Origin: Dactylonectria macrodidyma
Lineage: Eukaryota; Ascomycota; Sordariomycetes; Hypocreales; Nectriaceae
Reading direction: 5' to 3'
DNA length: 64,000 bases
NCBI GenBank assembly: GCA_020744425.1
Contig: JAGMUV010000042.1
Coordinates: 186,001-250,000 of the forward strand
In this document: in pieces, positions 12,092 through 23,387 of the stretch
Layout of the letters: every line of letters starts with the position of its first letter
Position numbering within the stretch: the first letter of the stretch is position 1
Made by a program: the position numbers and the translations under genes
The notes under the pieces: generated by a model
Told to the model about the DNA's origin: nothing
Seen by the model: only the letters and a program-made list of their open reading frames with translations
The model's database searches: none

Positions 12092-14306
12092 CCATCCACA
12101 ACCCCTCTTTCGCCATACCCCCTCTTTCGCTACGCAAAATAAAAAAAGCTCCACTAAAAATCAATAACTTTACTTACACAGAATTTGACTAAATTGATAG
12201 AAATGCGTGAAATTTTTCGTTTTACAAATGATAAGTAGATTTCTCTATTATGCCCTAAGTTTTTTCACTAGCCGCCCTGACCGCCTAGTGGGTTAGTAGG
12301 GTGTGGTTTCCTTACTGATTTCTATAACTAAGCCAGCCTCTGATTCTAATTCCTACTTACTTAAACAGACAGATTCTACTCTAATAGGCATATTTTAAGT
12401 CTCCCTTTTTAGTATGGCTTCTTTATTAACTAGGGTCTCCTTAAGAGTTATAAAATATTTATTAGAATTTAGTACTGCCTTCCTCTTCTTCCCTCTCTTT
12501 AGGTAAGCTAATTCTTCCTTTAGGCTAGCAATCCTTAGTATATGCACTATTACTATCTACTATTAAGCCTTAAAGCCCTTAGCTATTATATTATACTATC
12601 TCTACATCTTTAGTATTTTATTTAGCCTAAGATTATGAATTTAATAGCTTGTCTATAGTGTATTGTCTGAGTTAAAATACGGCCTGGGTTTAGGAGTTGC
12701 TTTTAGGCTACTATTTGGCCTATCTTCTTAGATTTCAGAGTATTATAGCGCCTTAGAATGCGAAATTGGCTAGTTATTAGTAACCTTCTAGCTTAATAGT
12801 ATGTTCTTCTTAGTCATTCTAACTTAGCGAGCCTTAGTATAAGCCTTAATAAAATTAACCTTATCTATTAGAGTAGAATTAGTTAATAAGGCGAACTTTT
12901 CTAACTTTTATTAATATATAGCTTTTAAAGTATTAAATACTCTATTATTTAGTAGTTAGAGTCTATAAGAGTAGTGTATTAGTAGATAGTAGTAATAAAT
13001 ATTATTTAAAAAGTATATAACTATTTATTCATTTTTATATTACTTAGTATTGATCTTAAGGTAGAGAAAAGGAAGAATATACTATTATATAGCTCTTATA
13101 ACTATTTAAAATAATCAATCTAGCGTTAGAGTTATTAGTAGGCATAGTCTGGGGCAGATAGACTCTCTTAAGCTATTTAATACTAATATAGTTATTAGTC
13201 TACTTATTAAGCGATATTATATAATACTAGTCTGCTATTTACTTAAACTCCTTAAGAAATCACTATTTCTATAGTTATTTCCTCTTAAATATTATATTAG
13301 GAGTTAAAGCGCGGCTATTAATAATAATAACTTTAATAAATAAAGTCTAATTTTAAGTTTATAATCCCTTAAGAAATGCCTTCTGCTTTAAGTCTGCGCT
13401 TTTAATAACTAGGCTATCTAAGCCTAAATAAAAAGGATTAGTTAGTTAATTTTATATACTAATAAGGAATAGAGGCATATTCTTATTAAAACTAGTTATA
13501 ATACTCCCTTTATTAATATTAATAGTATTTTTAGGCTTAATCTAGCCATACTAGCCCTTCCTAATATTAAAGTATTAATAAACCGCTTTAAGTATAAAAG
13601 AGTTAAACCTTTTAGCTTCTTAATATCTACTTATCTTAATCTTTAAGTCTAAGTAGCGATTAATAAACTTAATTACTTAGTTATGTCCTAACTTAGGATA
13701 TTCGCTATGCTGTCTTAATAAGCCTATAATATAAGCGCGAATCTGACTATAGGACAGAGCGTAGTCTAAAGACTCCTAGCAGAGTATCTAAGCAGCTAAT
13801 CTATCTTCTTAACTCTTGGATAAGCGTTGATGAGGGTGAATCTGCTCTTTTATAGCCCTATGGCTATTAAGTCTATCGATTAAAGTCCTTCAGAGCACTC
13901 TCTATCTCTAGGCTGCCTGAGGGGGTAGAAAGCTATTATTAGTAATATCTAATATAGCCTCCGCTATATCGTCTTCTGTATATTTCTATTGAAGTCTTAG
14001 CCTAGGCATTTTCATATTATTATTAAAGATAAAGGCTAAAAAATAAGGCAAAGAGCAGTGAGGAATTTAGTTATCTAATTAATAATATTTCTATAGTATA
14101 GTATGTATAGATCTCGTACTCCGCACAGCCTTATAAGGTCAGAATCATTATATATAATCATTTTTATAATTAATAGATGTAATTTCTTTTAATTGGTTAT
14201 ATATTTAGGCTGACTTTTGTATAATTGAAGTTAGTGAGTTTTAGTAGAGCTTTTTTTATTTTGCGTAGCGAAAGAGGGGGTATGGCGAAAGAGGGGTTGT
14301 GGATGG
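12092..14306. mobile_element. RIP-degraded Fot1/pogo DNA transposon with long TIRs
   Basis: Both ends carry a near-perfect inverted repeat of about 60 bp that starts CCATCCACAACCCCTCTTTC and includes a CCCCTCTTTCGC word twice, flanked by TA on each side (12090-12091 and 14307-14308). Length is 2215 bp. The interior is AT-rich and holds a decayed pogo-type transposase on the minus strand. It inserted immediately downstream of the tannase stop codon; sequence beyond 14308 is ordinary genomic DNA. Confidence 0.9.
12400..14009 (-). pseudogene. Degraded pogo/Fot1-type transposase
   Basis: From an ATG at 14009 (MPRLRLQ) the minus strand encodes, with many stops, the N-terminal CENP-B-like helix-turn-helix of pogo transposases. 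Recognisable pieces are YTEDDIAEAILDI, RTLIDRLNSHRAIKEQIHPH, EDRLAAWIL and YSQIRAYIIGLLRQHSEYPK, then 'VIKFINRYLDLKI', in the order seen in the intact relative at 32978-34510. The catalytic half is present only as AT-rich, stop-filled sequence. TAG stops sit where Gln or Trp is expected, which points to RIP. The 3' limit is approximate. Confidence 0.8.
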
Positions 14307-14466
14307 TACATAGTACCGAGCTCGGAAGTCGTAAGAGGCATGTTGTGATGATGCGAGAGGGTGGGCGCGTCTGGATCCGCAGTCGGGGACAGTTCATTCG
14401 ATTCGGCCTTCAAAATACGTTGTACTTGGCGTTTTAATGCGAAGATAGTAATTAGAGTGTATCCCA

Positions 14467-15722
14467 TCAACCTTGAATCATCTCTTTTGGCCATTGCAGC
14501 CATCTCTCCCACCCAGGGCCCAAGCCAGACACAATGCCGTCCAAGAGCTGACTGCCCACCGGGCCAAAAATCCATGATGACTTGCACCAAGATAGAATGA
14601 CTGCAAAGTGGGCCAGCACCAGGAGAGCCTCTGGTCGCCTCGCCTGGAGACATTGCAAGAATTCCGGGGTGACCGTCAGGGGCCAGGAGAAGGCCACTTG
14701 AGCGCTGTGCCCGATGACCTCTTCGGGGCCTGTCCGGTGATGGATTTCAAAGACCCACTGAAGCCTCGCGATTGCCTCCTCGCATCCTGTTTTCTGGGCT
14801 TCGTCCATGCCGAGGCTGTCGCGGACCAAGGCTATGAGTGAGGAAGTGTGCGAGCCTGCGCTGATCTTGTTGGCGGCTGCTGCACCGTCCTTGAAGATGT
14901 TCTGGTACTCAGATTCCAGAAAGAACTGCCAGGCGCTCACTGTTACGATGCGGATGCCTCGAAATAGCTCCAAGTAATGGAAGAAGCGTTCCAAGATATC
15001 GTCGTGACTCCCAGTGGTCGGCACGTCGCACAGCAGGTGGATGCCGAGCAGCCAACTGAAGAAGAGAACGTGCATGCTGTTATCCTTGTTTGACACGGCG
15101 TGCGCCCTGGTAAACAGAGAGAGCGCGTGGGTTTGCAAGTTGCTGGCGTGGTACAGATAGAAGGAGCTCTTTTCTGGCCGGATTGTTGCAAGATGTCGCG
15201 CGGAAAAGGCCAACAGTTCATTCATGAGATAGTCGCAACCGAGGGCTTCGTCGACTAACTTACTGGGGGATATGAGATTGGCTTTGGGCAGGATTTCGAC
15301 AAACCCTAGAGACGGACACGACATGAAATGGGCCAGTAGCTCCATCTGCACCATGTTGGCTGCTGGGGCATCGACGTAGTCTGAGGTTGGCTCTGAGCGT
15401 ATCTGAGATGCAGGGCTGGAGGGCGTTGGAGATTGCAACTGCACTGGAACGCTGGCGGTCAAATGCACAAAGGAGCATTCCCTATCCGTCTTGGAGCAGT
15501 TGAGACAGACCGGGCGGGACTCGTCGCACTATGAGAGACACCACCCAAGTTAGGTGGCTTCGCTCGGGACTTCAGATTCTCCAGGACAGGCCTGACAAGG
15601 GCCAAGGGAAAGGGACTTGGATGGGGTTGATTGGGGCACAAGTGGACTCGCACCTTGATATGACGCTTCTTGCACTCGGAGCACCCGAGACGAGATTTGC
15701 GGTGGGTACGTCGAGCCATCAT
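14467..15722 (-). CDS. Zn2Cys6 transcription factor, UPC2-like
   Basis: Two exons on the minus strand, 15654-15722 and 14467-15528, separated by a 125-bp GT..AG intron that splits the zinc cluster, give 376 aa. The start is ATGATGGCTCGACG at 15722. The DNA-binding domain is complete: six Cys at residues 14, 17, 24, 31, 34 and 41 (CX2CX6CX6CX2CX6C), preceded by the basic THRKSRLG motif typical of sterol-uptake-control-like (UPC2-like) regulators. The rest is the helical fungal regulator domain, including DYLMNELLAFSARHLA, and ends with WPKEMIQG. It is divergent from the RTA1-like gene across about 530 bp, so it may control that neighbour (inference). A truncated paralogue lies at 36358-37263. 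The targets are unknown. Confidence 0.88.
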
Positions 15723-16251
15723 TTTCGTGGGGTGGCGGCAGAAGAATGCAAAGCCAGCAGCGAGCGAGGGAAGCAGAAATGCCGCGTGTACAGCGCAATC
15801 TAGTTGGATCCTTAGATTCGACCGTAGCTCGGCGAGGAGAAAGGAGGGCTGGATTCCAGGGGAAGGGTTCAAAATAGGTCGCTGTCAAAGAGAAACGAGA
15901 CACGACCATAGCTTGCATTAGTTTTCCACTTGGGTACTTCCCACCTATCGTAGCCTTCCAAGTCCGCGGGTCCAAGTAAAACTCCTCGTGTCCAACCCGC
16001 AGCCAATCGGGTTGCGCTGTGTCCGTGGAAGCAGGGATCTCAGATACGAGATACCGGGGGACAGGCCTCGGTGGGACCATGAGATGCATTGGTGATTACT
16101 AGATGGACAAGGCCTTCTCCGTGCCTGAAGAATATATAGAATACATTTCCATGATTGCATAAACATCTCCAATCCACTCTGCACCTCCAACATCCATTTC
16201 TCCAAGTCTTCAAACAACCCCAAACGCCAGAGCCTCAACCGCCACATCGCC
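15723..16251. promoter_or_regulatory. Shared divergent promoter, Zn2Cys6 gene and RTA1-like gene
   Basis: A 529-bp region between two start codons facing away from each other. A CGAGATACCGGGGG segment, several CCG/CGG triplets and a TATATAGAAT word (about 16132) lie here. No motif can be assigned to a factor by eye. Confidence 0.5.
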
Positions 16252-17139
16252 ATGGCCGAGCTCAAACCCTACCGAGGAGGATACTACCTCTGGAACTATC
16301 TTCCTAGCAAAGCCGCCGCTATCATTTTCCTCGTGCTGTTCCTCGTTGCTACAGCTGCTGTAGCGTGGCGCATGTATAAGACCAAAACGTGGTACTGCTC
16401 CGTCTTCGTCATCGGTGGCATGTGTAAGTCCAATCAATCCTCACAGGGCTCCTTTTCCACTCCAGGTCTAATGACAACCGTTGCAGTCGAAGTTATCGGG
16501 TACGCCGGCCGTTCTACCGCATACGACAAGACCGACAAACTCATGCCATTCGTCATCCAAAACTCCTTTATCCTCCTCGCCCCTGTTCTATTCGCCGCCT
16601 CTATCTACATGGTCCTCCGGCGCATCATCCTCCAAGTCCACGGCGAAGCCCACTCAATAATCCCCGTCAAATGGTTGACCAAGATATTCGTCCTCGGTGA
16701 CCTGCTCTCCTTCATGGTCCAGGGAAGCGCGGCAGGCCTGATGGCGACGGGGGACAACGCCAAGATGGGCCAGAACATCATCGTCGGAGGCTTGTTCATC
16801 CAGATCATCATCTTCGGCTTCTTCATGGCCACGACAGTCATCTTCCAAATGCGGATGCGGAGAGCTCCCACAATCGAATCCGAGGACCCGTCTAACCCAT
16901 GGGAGTCGCGCATCTACATGCTCCATTCCTGCAGCGCCCTCATCATGGTGCGGTCAACCTTTCGCGTCGTCGAGTTTATCATGGGCCACGATGGTTACTT
17001 GCTCGCCCACGAATGGCCGCTCTACGTCTTCGATTCCGTCTTGATGTTCGCCGTCATGGTCATCTTCTTCTTCCAGTACCCAGCCCCAGGCAGGCTTCGC
17101 GGTTGGAAGGGTGGGCTAGTTCCCCTTCAGTCGGTATGA
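16252..17139 (+). CDS. RTA1-like seven-transmembrane protein
   Basis: A gene of the RTA1 family, fungal seven-helix membrane proteins linked to lipid (phytosphingosine) translocation and resistance to lipid-active toxins. The frame is open throughout, but an intron at 16424-16486 (63 bp, a multiple of three) is very likely: removing it restores FEVIGYAGR, the family's second-helix motif, and gives 274 aa. Other family features are the N-terminal Y-N-Y-x-PS segment, QNSFILLAPVLFAASIYM, GDLLSFMVQGSAAGLMA with the conserved GD and Q, the GQNIIVGGLFIQIIIFGFF helix, and RSTFRVVEFIMGHDGYLLAHEWPLYVFD, all in the usual order. The last helix ends near 16th-from-last positions with a PAPGR turn. It pairs divergently with a Zn2Cys6 gene. 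Confidence 0.9.
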   Translation: MAELKPYRGGYYLWNYLPSKAAAIIFLVLFLVATAAVAWRMYKTKTWYCSVFVIGGMCKSNQSSQGSFSTPGLMTTVAVEVIGYAGRSTAYDKTDKLMPFVIQNSFILLAPVLFAASIYMVLRRIILQVHGEAHSIIPVKWLTKIFVLGDLLSFMVQGSAAGLMATGDNAKMGQNIIVGGLFIQIIIFGFFMATTVIFQMRMRRAPTIESEDPSNPWESRIYMLHSCSALIMVRSTFRVVEFIMGHDGYLLAHEWPLYVFDSVLMFAVMVIFFFQYPAPGRLRGWKGGLVPLQSV

Positions 17140-17881
17140 TGAGGAAAGTGGACGGTTAAATTGATTCCAAAAGCGGTTCGCCAAACCTGAAAAGAATGCG
17201 TTTGGGGCCGAGTATATCATCACAATTACACAAATGGGCACTAGACCACAGAATACCAGCCATCCCCCGAATTCAATTGTTAAATAGCATCTGAAATCTT
17301 CTTTGTAATGAAATTAGACCATACTAAAGGTATGGATACTATAATTGGCATCAATCTAATACAAAAGGATCTGGTGAAGAAGCATATAAGGCAGTCTCTC
17401 GTTTTGATGATCCATATACTCTTGGAGGCCAGATCAAACGCGGGGTCAATCTATACCATGTGGGCGCCTGGTACGTCGGTTTTCAACTCGTCTGCCATTT
17501 CGTTGCGGTCATTACTAACTAGGGATGCCTGATTGTCAGTTTACGTGCTCAATGGACTAAGTGGCCCGATGGCAAGTGTTCGGCTGTCGCTATTTCCCAC
17601 GAAACGGCTTCGTCCGATACATCAGAGCAGCTCAGCCGACATGTGCGATGTGCAATATGTGTACTTTAGGCAGAGCGCCTTCTGATTCCTTATATCTAGT
17701 GGTTATAAGCATTAATCCAGTTAGAATCGGAGGCTGTCACTAGAATCTAGCAGAGTAGTTCCAGTATTCAAGAAATGTTGACTAATAAAAGAAAATTCAT
17801 ATGTCTAGTATTGATTTGCTACGTCCGAAGTATATAAGTGAGGGCGGAGAGCAGGAGGTGGGTAGGGTAGTGGTTAATGTG
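17140..17881. other. Intergenic, no gene seen
   Basis: Moderately AT-rich. Short open frames here show no family resemblance and no splice context. Confidence 0.5.
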
Positions 17882-19016
17882 TTATCTTAGCAGTAGCTTG
17901 ATGCCTTCGTGCCTCTTCTTAGCAGCCCGCAATAGTGGCGTCAGTCCATAGTAGTCCTTCGACTCGAAGTCGGCGCCCCGCTTGAGCAGCAGCTTGACGA
18001 CAGGACACGAGCTCAACCGGCGGAGCCACGGGAACAACGCAACAAACACCAGTAGCCATTGGGCTTAATTTGCAGGATATTCTTAATATGGTAATTCCAT
18101 ATGTACAGTATCTCTTTAGATCTAGATAGTCTCCTGCACGCCCTATGCCCTTCGGGAGGCTGGGAATATCTATTCCCCCCGGCGTTAAATAAAAGAAGAA
18201 GAAGAAGAAGAAGAAGAAGAAGCAGCTTGACGACGGCCCCGTGCCCGTTCTTAGCGGCCCACGATAGTGGCGTTCGTCCAGCGCCATCCACCATGTCGGT
18301 AGCGACACTAATGTCAAGCAGTCGTTTGACGAAGACTTCGTTACCCTTCTTAGCAGCCGACAAGAGTAGTTCTTGACGAATATTATCCACAGAATCGGCA
18401 TCAGCTCCCTTCATTAGTAGGCTGGCTGCAGCGTCCTATCTAGTGCAAAGGGCGTAGGATATCAGTATTCCTCTAATTTCATCCTTTAAGTCAATGCAGG
18501 CTCCTTTCTAAACCAGCCGCTACACGATGGCCAGATGACCATTCTAAGCAGCGTATAATAGTAGCGTTCAACCGTCTCTATCTCTTGCATTGACTTCTGC
18601 GCCTTTTGGAAATAATATTTCAAAAGCTTTTTTAAGGCGAATCTTCAGACGCATGATCCACAGCTTTACAACAGCATCAGATCCGTTCTCTAAAGCCCAA
18701 GAGAGCGCCGAACGCTAATAAGTGCTATCACTATAATCAACATCGTCTACTCTAAGCTAAAACCTTACAATTTACTCGAGTCCAAAAGATGAGACAATCA
18801 TAAGGTAGTGAAACCCTGAGGAAATCCCGTGTCCGTATTAGCCCAGTAAACCCTGAACCAAGTCCGACAACTTCTTGAACTCGCATCATAGATTCGCTGC
18901 ACTGATTCTATGACTGCATCGTCTTCGATACTTGATGCGGCCCGACAGGATGAATCGACGTGCATCTCGAACAAGGTCGAATAAGCCGGACTTGTCGGGC
19001 TCTTCCTAATAGACAC
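17882..19016 (-). pseudogene. C-terminal ankyrin part of a fungal NLR-type gene, broken
   Basis: The minus strand encodes about six ankyrin units preceded by the linker common in fungal NACHT-ankyrin proteins (AWF/YW-type segment 'TWFRVYWANTDTGFPQGFTTL'). Recognisable units include TLLLYAA, NGHLAIV, KGACIDLKDEIRG, DAAASLLMKGADADS and GRTPLSWAAKNGHGAVVKLL, finishing with KLLLKRGADFES, GLTPLLRAAKK and KLLLR before a TAA at 17882. Several TAG codons occur where CAG would fit the repeat, so it has suffered RIP-like changes. A 219-bp SINE-like insertion with a 14-bp target duplication splits one ankyrin unit. No NACHT domain was found upstream. Non-functional. Confidence 0.75.
18002..18220 (+). 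mobile_element. SINE-like insertion with 14-bp target duplication and GAA tail
   Basis: The 14-bp word AGCAGCTTGACGAC flanks the insert on both sides (17988-18001 and 18221-18234). Deleting the insert plus one copy restores a regular ankyrin unit. The insert starts AGGACACGAGCTCAACCGGC, which contains a GAGCTCAACCGG word reminiscent of a tRNA-type A box, and ends in a run of about ten GAA triplets. A long target duplication plus a simple-sequence 3' tail is the signature of L1-mediated retroposition. The B box is not clear, so SINE identity is an inference. Confidence 0.7.
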
Positions 19017-19433
19017 TAATTAGCGCATCGATGCTATATAATGATCAAGCCAATTCCCTTACTAGTAATCTCTCGAGCTTCGTCATCGCAACCACTCCTC
19101 CCAGCATCGAATGATATTTGGATTTTATATTTATCAAAAGGCCCTAATTGGATAAGACAGTTAATTAACCATTACAACGAATTGTGAAGGAAAACGATCT
19201 GCTACATTGCGGAGCTCCGTGTTTGGGCACTCACGGAAGAGTTTTTGAGAGGCCACGATAGCAGCTACTGCAGCTGAGGATTAACTTAGGCTTGATAGCT
19301 GCCACTAGGAGGAAATTTGGAGCATTGACCCTTCTTTGCATCATACATTTACAATTGAGAAAGGAAAATCCCCGACCTCTCCTAACACAGGTCTCAACTA
19401 GCGGTATCTGGCGTAAAGATATATTAAACCCGT
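19017..19433. other. Intergenic, no gene seen
   Basis: AT-rich, no coding similarity seen. The upstream (NACHT) part of the ankyrin pseudogene would be expected here but is absent or unrecognisable. Confidence 0.45.
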
Positions 19434-21073
19434 TCTTTCTCTTTGACCGCGGCAGCCTTGAAGCTGATAACTTCCACAGCAGCCTTATCGCCTTCGATAA
19501 TAAGCGCCATTTCCTCCAGGCTGGGTCCTTGAGTTTTTGGGAAGAAGAAGTAAATGATAGTAGTCTTAATGACTAACTATACTACATAAGCGAAGAAGAA
19601 CTTCCACCTAATATTTTCCATTCCGATGGGATTAACAAATTAATTGAAGATGGCAGCGACTCGGACAGACATTTATATGATAGCAATGCCTAAAGACCGT
19701 AGAATGAATGAGAAGATTTTGCTAATATAGAGATATTGGAAGGGCTGCATGAGGTTGTAACAGGCATTGAAGAGGAATATCAGCGTAATGACTGTAATAG
19801 CGGCGGGTCTGTTACTGCCATCTTCTGCATATATACTAGAACAAGCAGTATAGCAGGCGAAGAGGAATGTCGTGCTAATATATGCAGTCATCAGTTGCTT
19901 GCGGCGCAATACCTAGCCAGCCAGCCAGCTAGAACATAACGCAGTGGCAAGGTTCCAACAGTTAATCCCAACGTTGAGCTGATCCTGTGTGGACCGAGCC
20001 ATGATGCCAAATAGAGCAAGGATCTTTGCTAGGTAGTAACTGATCAACCCATCTCCAGACCATTAAGTAAAGAAACCAACACAGATAGCGACGAATACTC
20101 GGTGCCAGTTGGCTTTAGTACTAACAAGATCTTTCCATAGATTAGTAGAGGCTTCCTTTTCTTTTCACAAAGTCTCTCGGATCTAAAAGAACTCGGCGGC
20201 AATAAACGTTGATGATTCATTACCTTCAGCATGATACTCAATTAGGATCTGAAGAGCTTCGTCGTGATGGTCCTTAGAGATGAGCCAGCGGGGATATTCT
20301 GGGACGAACCTTGCGAAATGTTAGGACTTGAAGGTACGCCAAGAATTATACATGTAGCGACTTACTAGATGAAAGCGATCGTAAATAATAACAGAAGGAT
20401 TTAAAGCATAGTGAGAAGCTGCTAACTCCAGTGGGTCGTCCAATTATAGGTACTAAGTGTGACTCCTGCAGCGAGGATAGAGCCAGCATACCAAGTACCT
20501 TAGAAACAGCTAACAATAGTAGATCGTTCTTTAGGATAGGCGAGTTCGACAATAAGCTGCGCAGCGCCAGCAAGGGAGAAGGGGGATCCAAGACTTATGA
20601 TAATACGTGAGGCTATAAACATACCGACTGATTCGAGTTAGCGAGGGATAAGGCAGATAAGAGTTGTCCAACTCAAACCTACCATTGGCAGCATATGTTT
20701 GAAGAACCACTCTAATAGCGACGATGACAGAGCCCAGAATAACACAAAACCTGCGTACAAATCGGTCGTTGAAAAAGGGCATGTAGAGGATGCCGAAGGC
20801 GGTACCGATCGCCAGAGACGATGTCATGACACCTAGTATTGCGCCGTGTGGGTTTCCATAATACTCATTCCATAGGTTAACCGCTTGCAAACCATTCAAG
20901 ACGCTCCCATCATAACCGGTTATCATCTCGACACCGAGAGCCGCTGGGATGAGCAATAAGTAAAGCCTGAGAAGGTTGGGCTTCTTGTACCATGGGGTTA
21001 AATCTTCGCCAAGCAGCCGCTTGACTTCAGAGGGAGCAGCGACGTCGCCGGCATTGTTATGCTTAGCAGACAT
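19434..21073 (-). pseudogene. MFS sugar transporter pseudogene
   Basis: Starting at ATG 21073 (MSAKHNN) the minus strand encodes the N-terminus of a major facilitator hexose/lactose-type transporter: LLIPAALGVEMITGYDGSVL (the GYD motif of helix 1), then LNGLQAVNLWNEYYGNPHGA and the GTAFGILYMPFFNDRFVRR loop. A 55-bp intron (20628-20682) splices cleanly to VGMFIASRII and AGAAQLIVELAYPKER. After that come in-frame stops, but the C-terminal half is still followable: RWLISKDHHDEALQIL, FFLFNACYNLMQPF-like segment, FFFPKTQGPSLEEMALI and a stop at 19434. Stops at expected Gln/Trp/Tyr positions make a functional protein unlikely. The promoter holds three CreA-like sites. Confidence 0.82.
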
Positions 21074-21264
21074 TGTCAGATTCGGTATGCCACGCAAGAG
21101 AGATGGCGTTGAGATATAGTTAACGGATGAGGTTGAGAGATAAAAAAGATGTCTGGGGAAGTTGGGTGCTGAATCCGGGGCAAGTCGGGTGACTCACGAT
21201 GATATAGGTATATTCTGATGATCACTCTGTGAGGCTCAAGCACGAATCGTCCTGATGAACCTAG

Positions 21265-21306
21265 CCCCGCATTAACCCCCGCATTAACCCCCGCATTAAC
21301 CCCCCC
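21265..21306 (-). promoter_or_regulatory. Three 12-bp tandem repeats containing CreA-like sites
   Basis: The 12-bp unit CCCCGCATTAAC occurs three times in a row (21265, 21277 and 21289). On the minus strand each unit contains GCGGGG, which matches the carbon-catabolite repressor CreA consensus SYGGRG. They lie about 190-235 bp upstream of the ATG of the sugar transporter pseudogene, the right place for glucose repression. The match to the consensus is seen; binding is inferred. Confidence 0.6.
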
Positions 21307-23387
21307 ATGAAATGCTCCGGAAAACAGCCTAAGCCATCGTGGTCAATGAGCGGACTCCGCTAATTTGGGCGAGACAGGGTTTGGGCAAGCCAGGGTTTTC
21401 CGCCGTTCTCCGACAGACTGCAATGGTCTGGAATCGTCTGATTGTTCCCCCTCCCCCAACAACAAGTGGCGTCGGTTGAACCGCACCAGTCAATGCCTCG
21501 GCCGCTACGTCGAGGGTGCTAATAGTCGAGGGTAGGTTTGTTTTCAGGTTTCTTATTGCTCTGGCTCAAGAGACCCACGAAGTTCGTTACAGAAGTGGCT
21601 GCATTGTAACATCCGATCGAGGTGGCAAAACCGAGTCATGCCCTAGATGGGGCCGAATACACACTGTTCTGGTTCTCCTTAGCCTTCTTTCTCTCACTAT
21701 GTAAGATATTAACTCAATAGTTTTAAGGCTATATGATTAAATGAACCAATTGTATGGGAAGCCCATTGAACGTCTCTATCTCTTTATCCCCGGTCATCTT
21801 TAACAGATGATAGATATTCACTAAGGTAGATGTCCAGTTATATAATGGTTATAGGCATTAAGAAGCTGATTCTTAAAGACTATTGACAAATTTGAAGTTA
21901 AGGCCGATCGGTTCTCTATCTAATCTTCATTTATAGCATTAAATAAGGAAGCTATCCAACGCCAGCCAAGTGAGCCACCCCCTTCCTGTAGTCTCAGTCA
22001 GGCCTCATCATTACGCATAAGTTCACCAAACATGTCGGAAATTATCTTCAGGGAAGTATCTATAAAAGACGAATGCAAGGTGCTCAGTACGAGTTACGAA
22101 GCGCTAATCTGGTAATGCGAGCTGCTCGGGTTCACCGGCACTCCAAATTTTGCTGATTGGCCTCGACGCTCAAGAACATGAGCGAGGAAGCCGTCGGAAA
22201 ACAGGGCGGAGAAACCATGCATGTTCCCTGTGTCCACGAGGTTCCAGGCAAACCAGGTGGCTGTCCACCGTACAGAATACGAGTATCCGGTTAAATTAGC
22301 AAGGACTCAGCAACAGTACGCTGCCTGTGTGGTGTGTCCGTTTTTCTCAACCACAATGTATCTTGTAAAGTAAAGCGCTAGGTCGTCAATCTCGAGCTCC
22401 TAATTTCGCAAATAAAAATAACTTGATGTAGTTTAAAATGGATACAATGGCCTCAGTGTGCCGGCAAATAATGACTTCTGATGTATATAGCGGCATTATG
22501 ATATAAACACGAAATTTTGTCTCTGAACCTTGATAAATTATGTTGGGAGATTTTGCCGCTCAGCAGATGTACCTTTTATATCTATGTTAAACTAAAGGTC
22601 TTTTATCGATTCAATGACCCAGTTGTCAAGATGTACTCTGGTGGGAGGTCGCGTAACCGACCCCCCAAGTAGTTGGAGTCGAATAACCAGCGGACCGAGG
22701 GGTAAGGTCTCGCTCAGCTTGCGTGAGACGCTTTGACGTTCTTTCATTGCATCACGGGACTATCCCGCACTAACGCTAATTTCTTCGGCGTATACGTATT
22801 CTTACCCCCGCACCCCGCAATCTCCCCGTATTCCTACTATTGAAAGCTAGCCGCGGCAGGATGCATAGGAATTGTGTGTTATGATTGATCTGACTAGCTA
22901 GAAAAAGGGGAGACGCCGCAGTCGGCTTTGTGATCAGCGATGTCGGCTGTTGCCTTACAAATTAGGTGTAAATCGGGACGGTGGCTAAACCCGGATTGTA
23001 CAGTCGGATCCACACCAACACCTACATATCACATTGGACAGCCCCGACCTTGGCAAGTTGGGTAAGCGTAGAGAAGCTGCTCCTCCTCCTATCTGTTCTA
23101 GCCACTTAGCGAGCCAAATGGATATAACTACAACCCGACGAATTATAGCCAGTCTCAGAGACAAGGATGCTATTTGTTAGCCCGAAATACCAAATACGAG
23201 AGAATGAATAGCGAAGCCGAATGCTTAATCGGGCCGGAGTTTTGTATACAAATAGGACGGCGATGCGCGTTGCAACATCACAGAACCTTGCACAGCACCA
23301 GTATACACAGCACCAATCGCACAACACTAGGACAGACTGTCGATAGCTCTCCCAATTCCCCGTACCAATTCTTTTTCCATTTGAATA
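21307..23387. other. Intergenic region, no gene seen
   Basis: About 2 kb of ordinary composition with short frames that lack family resemblance. The last few hundred bases serve as the promoter of the saponin hydrolase-like gene. Confidence 0.5.

Noticed and set aside
18013..18414. ORF with a run of leucines
   Set aside because: The Leu run is the GAA tail of the inserted element read on the other strand, not a real membrane segment.
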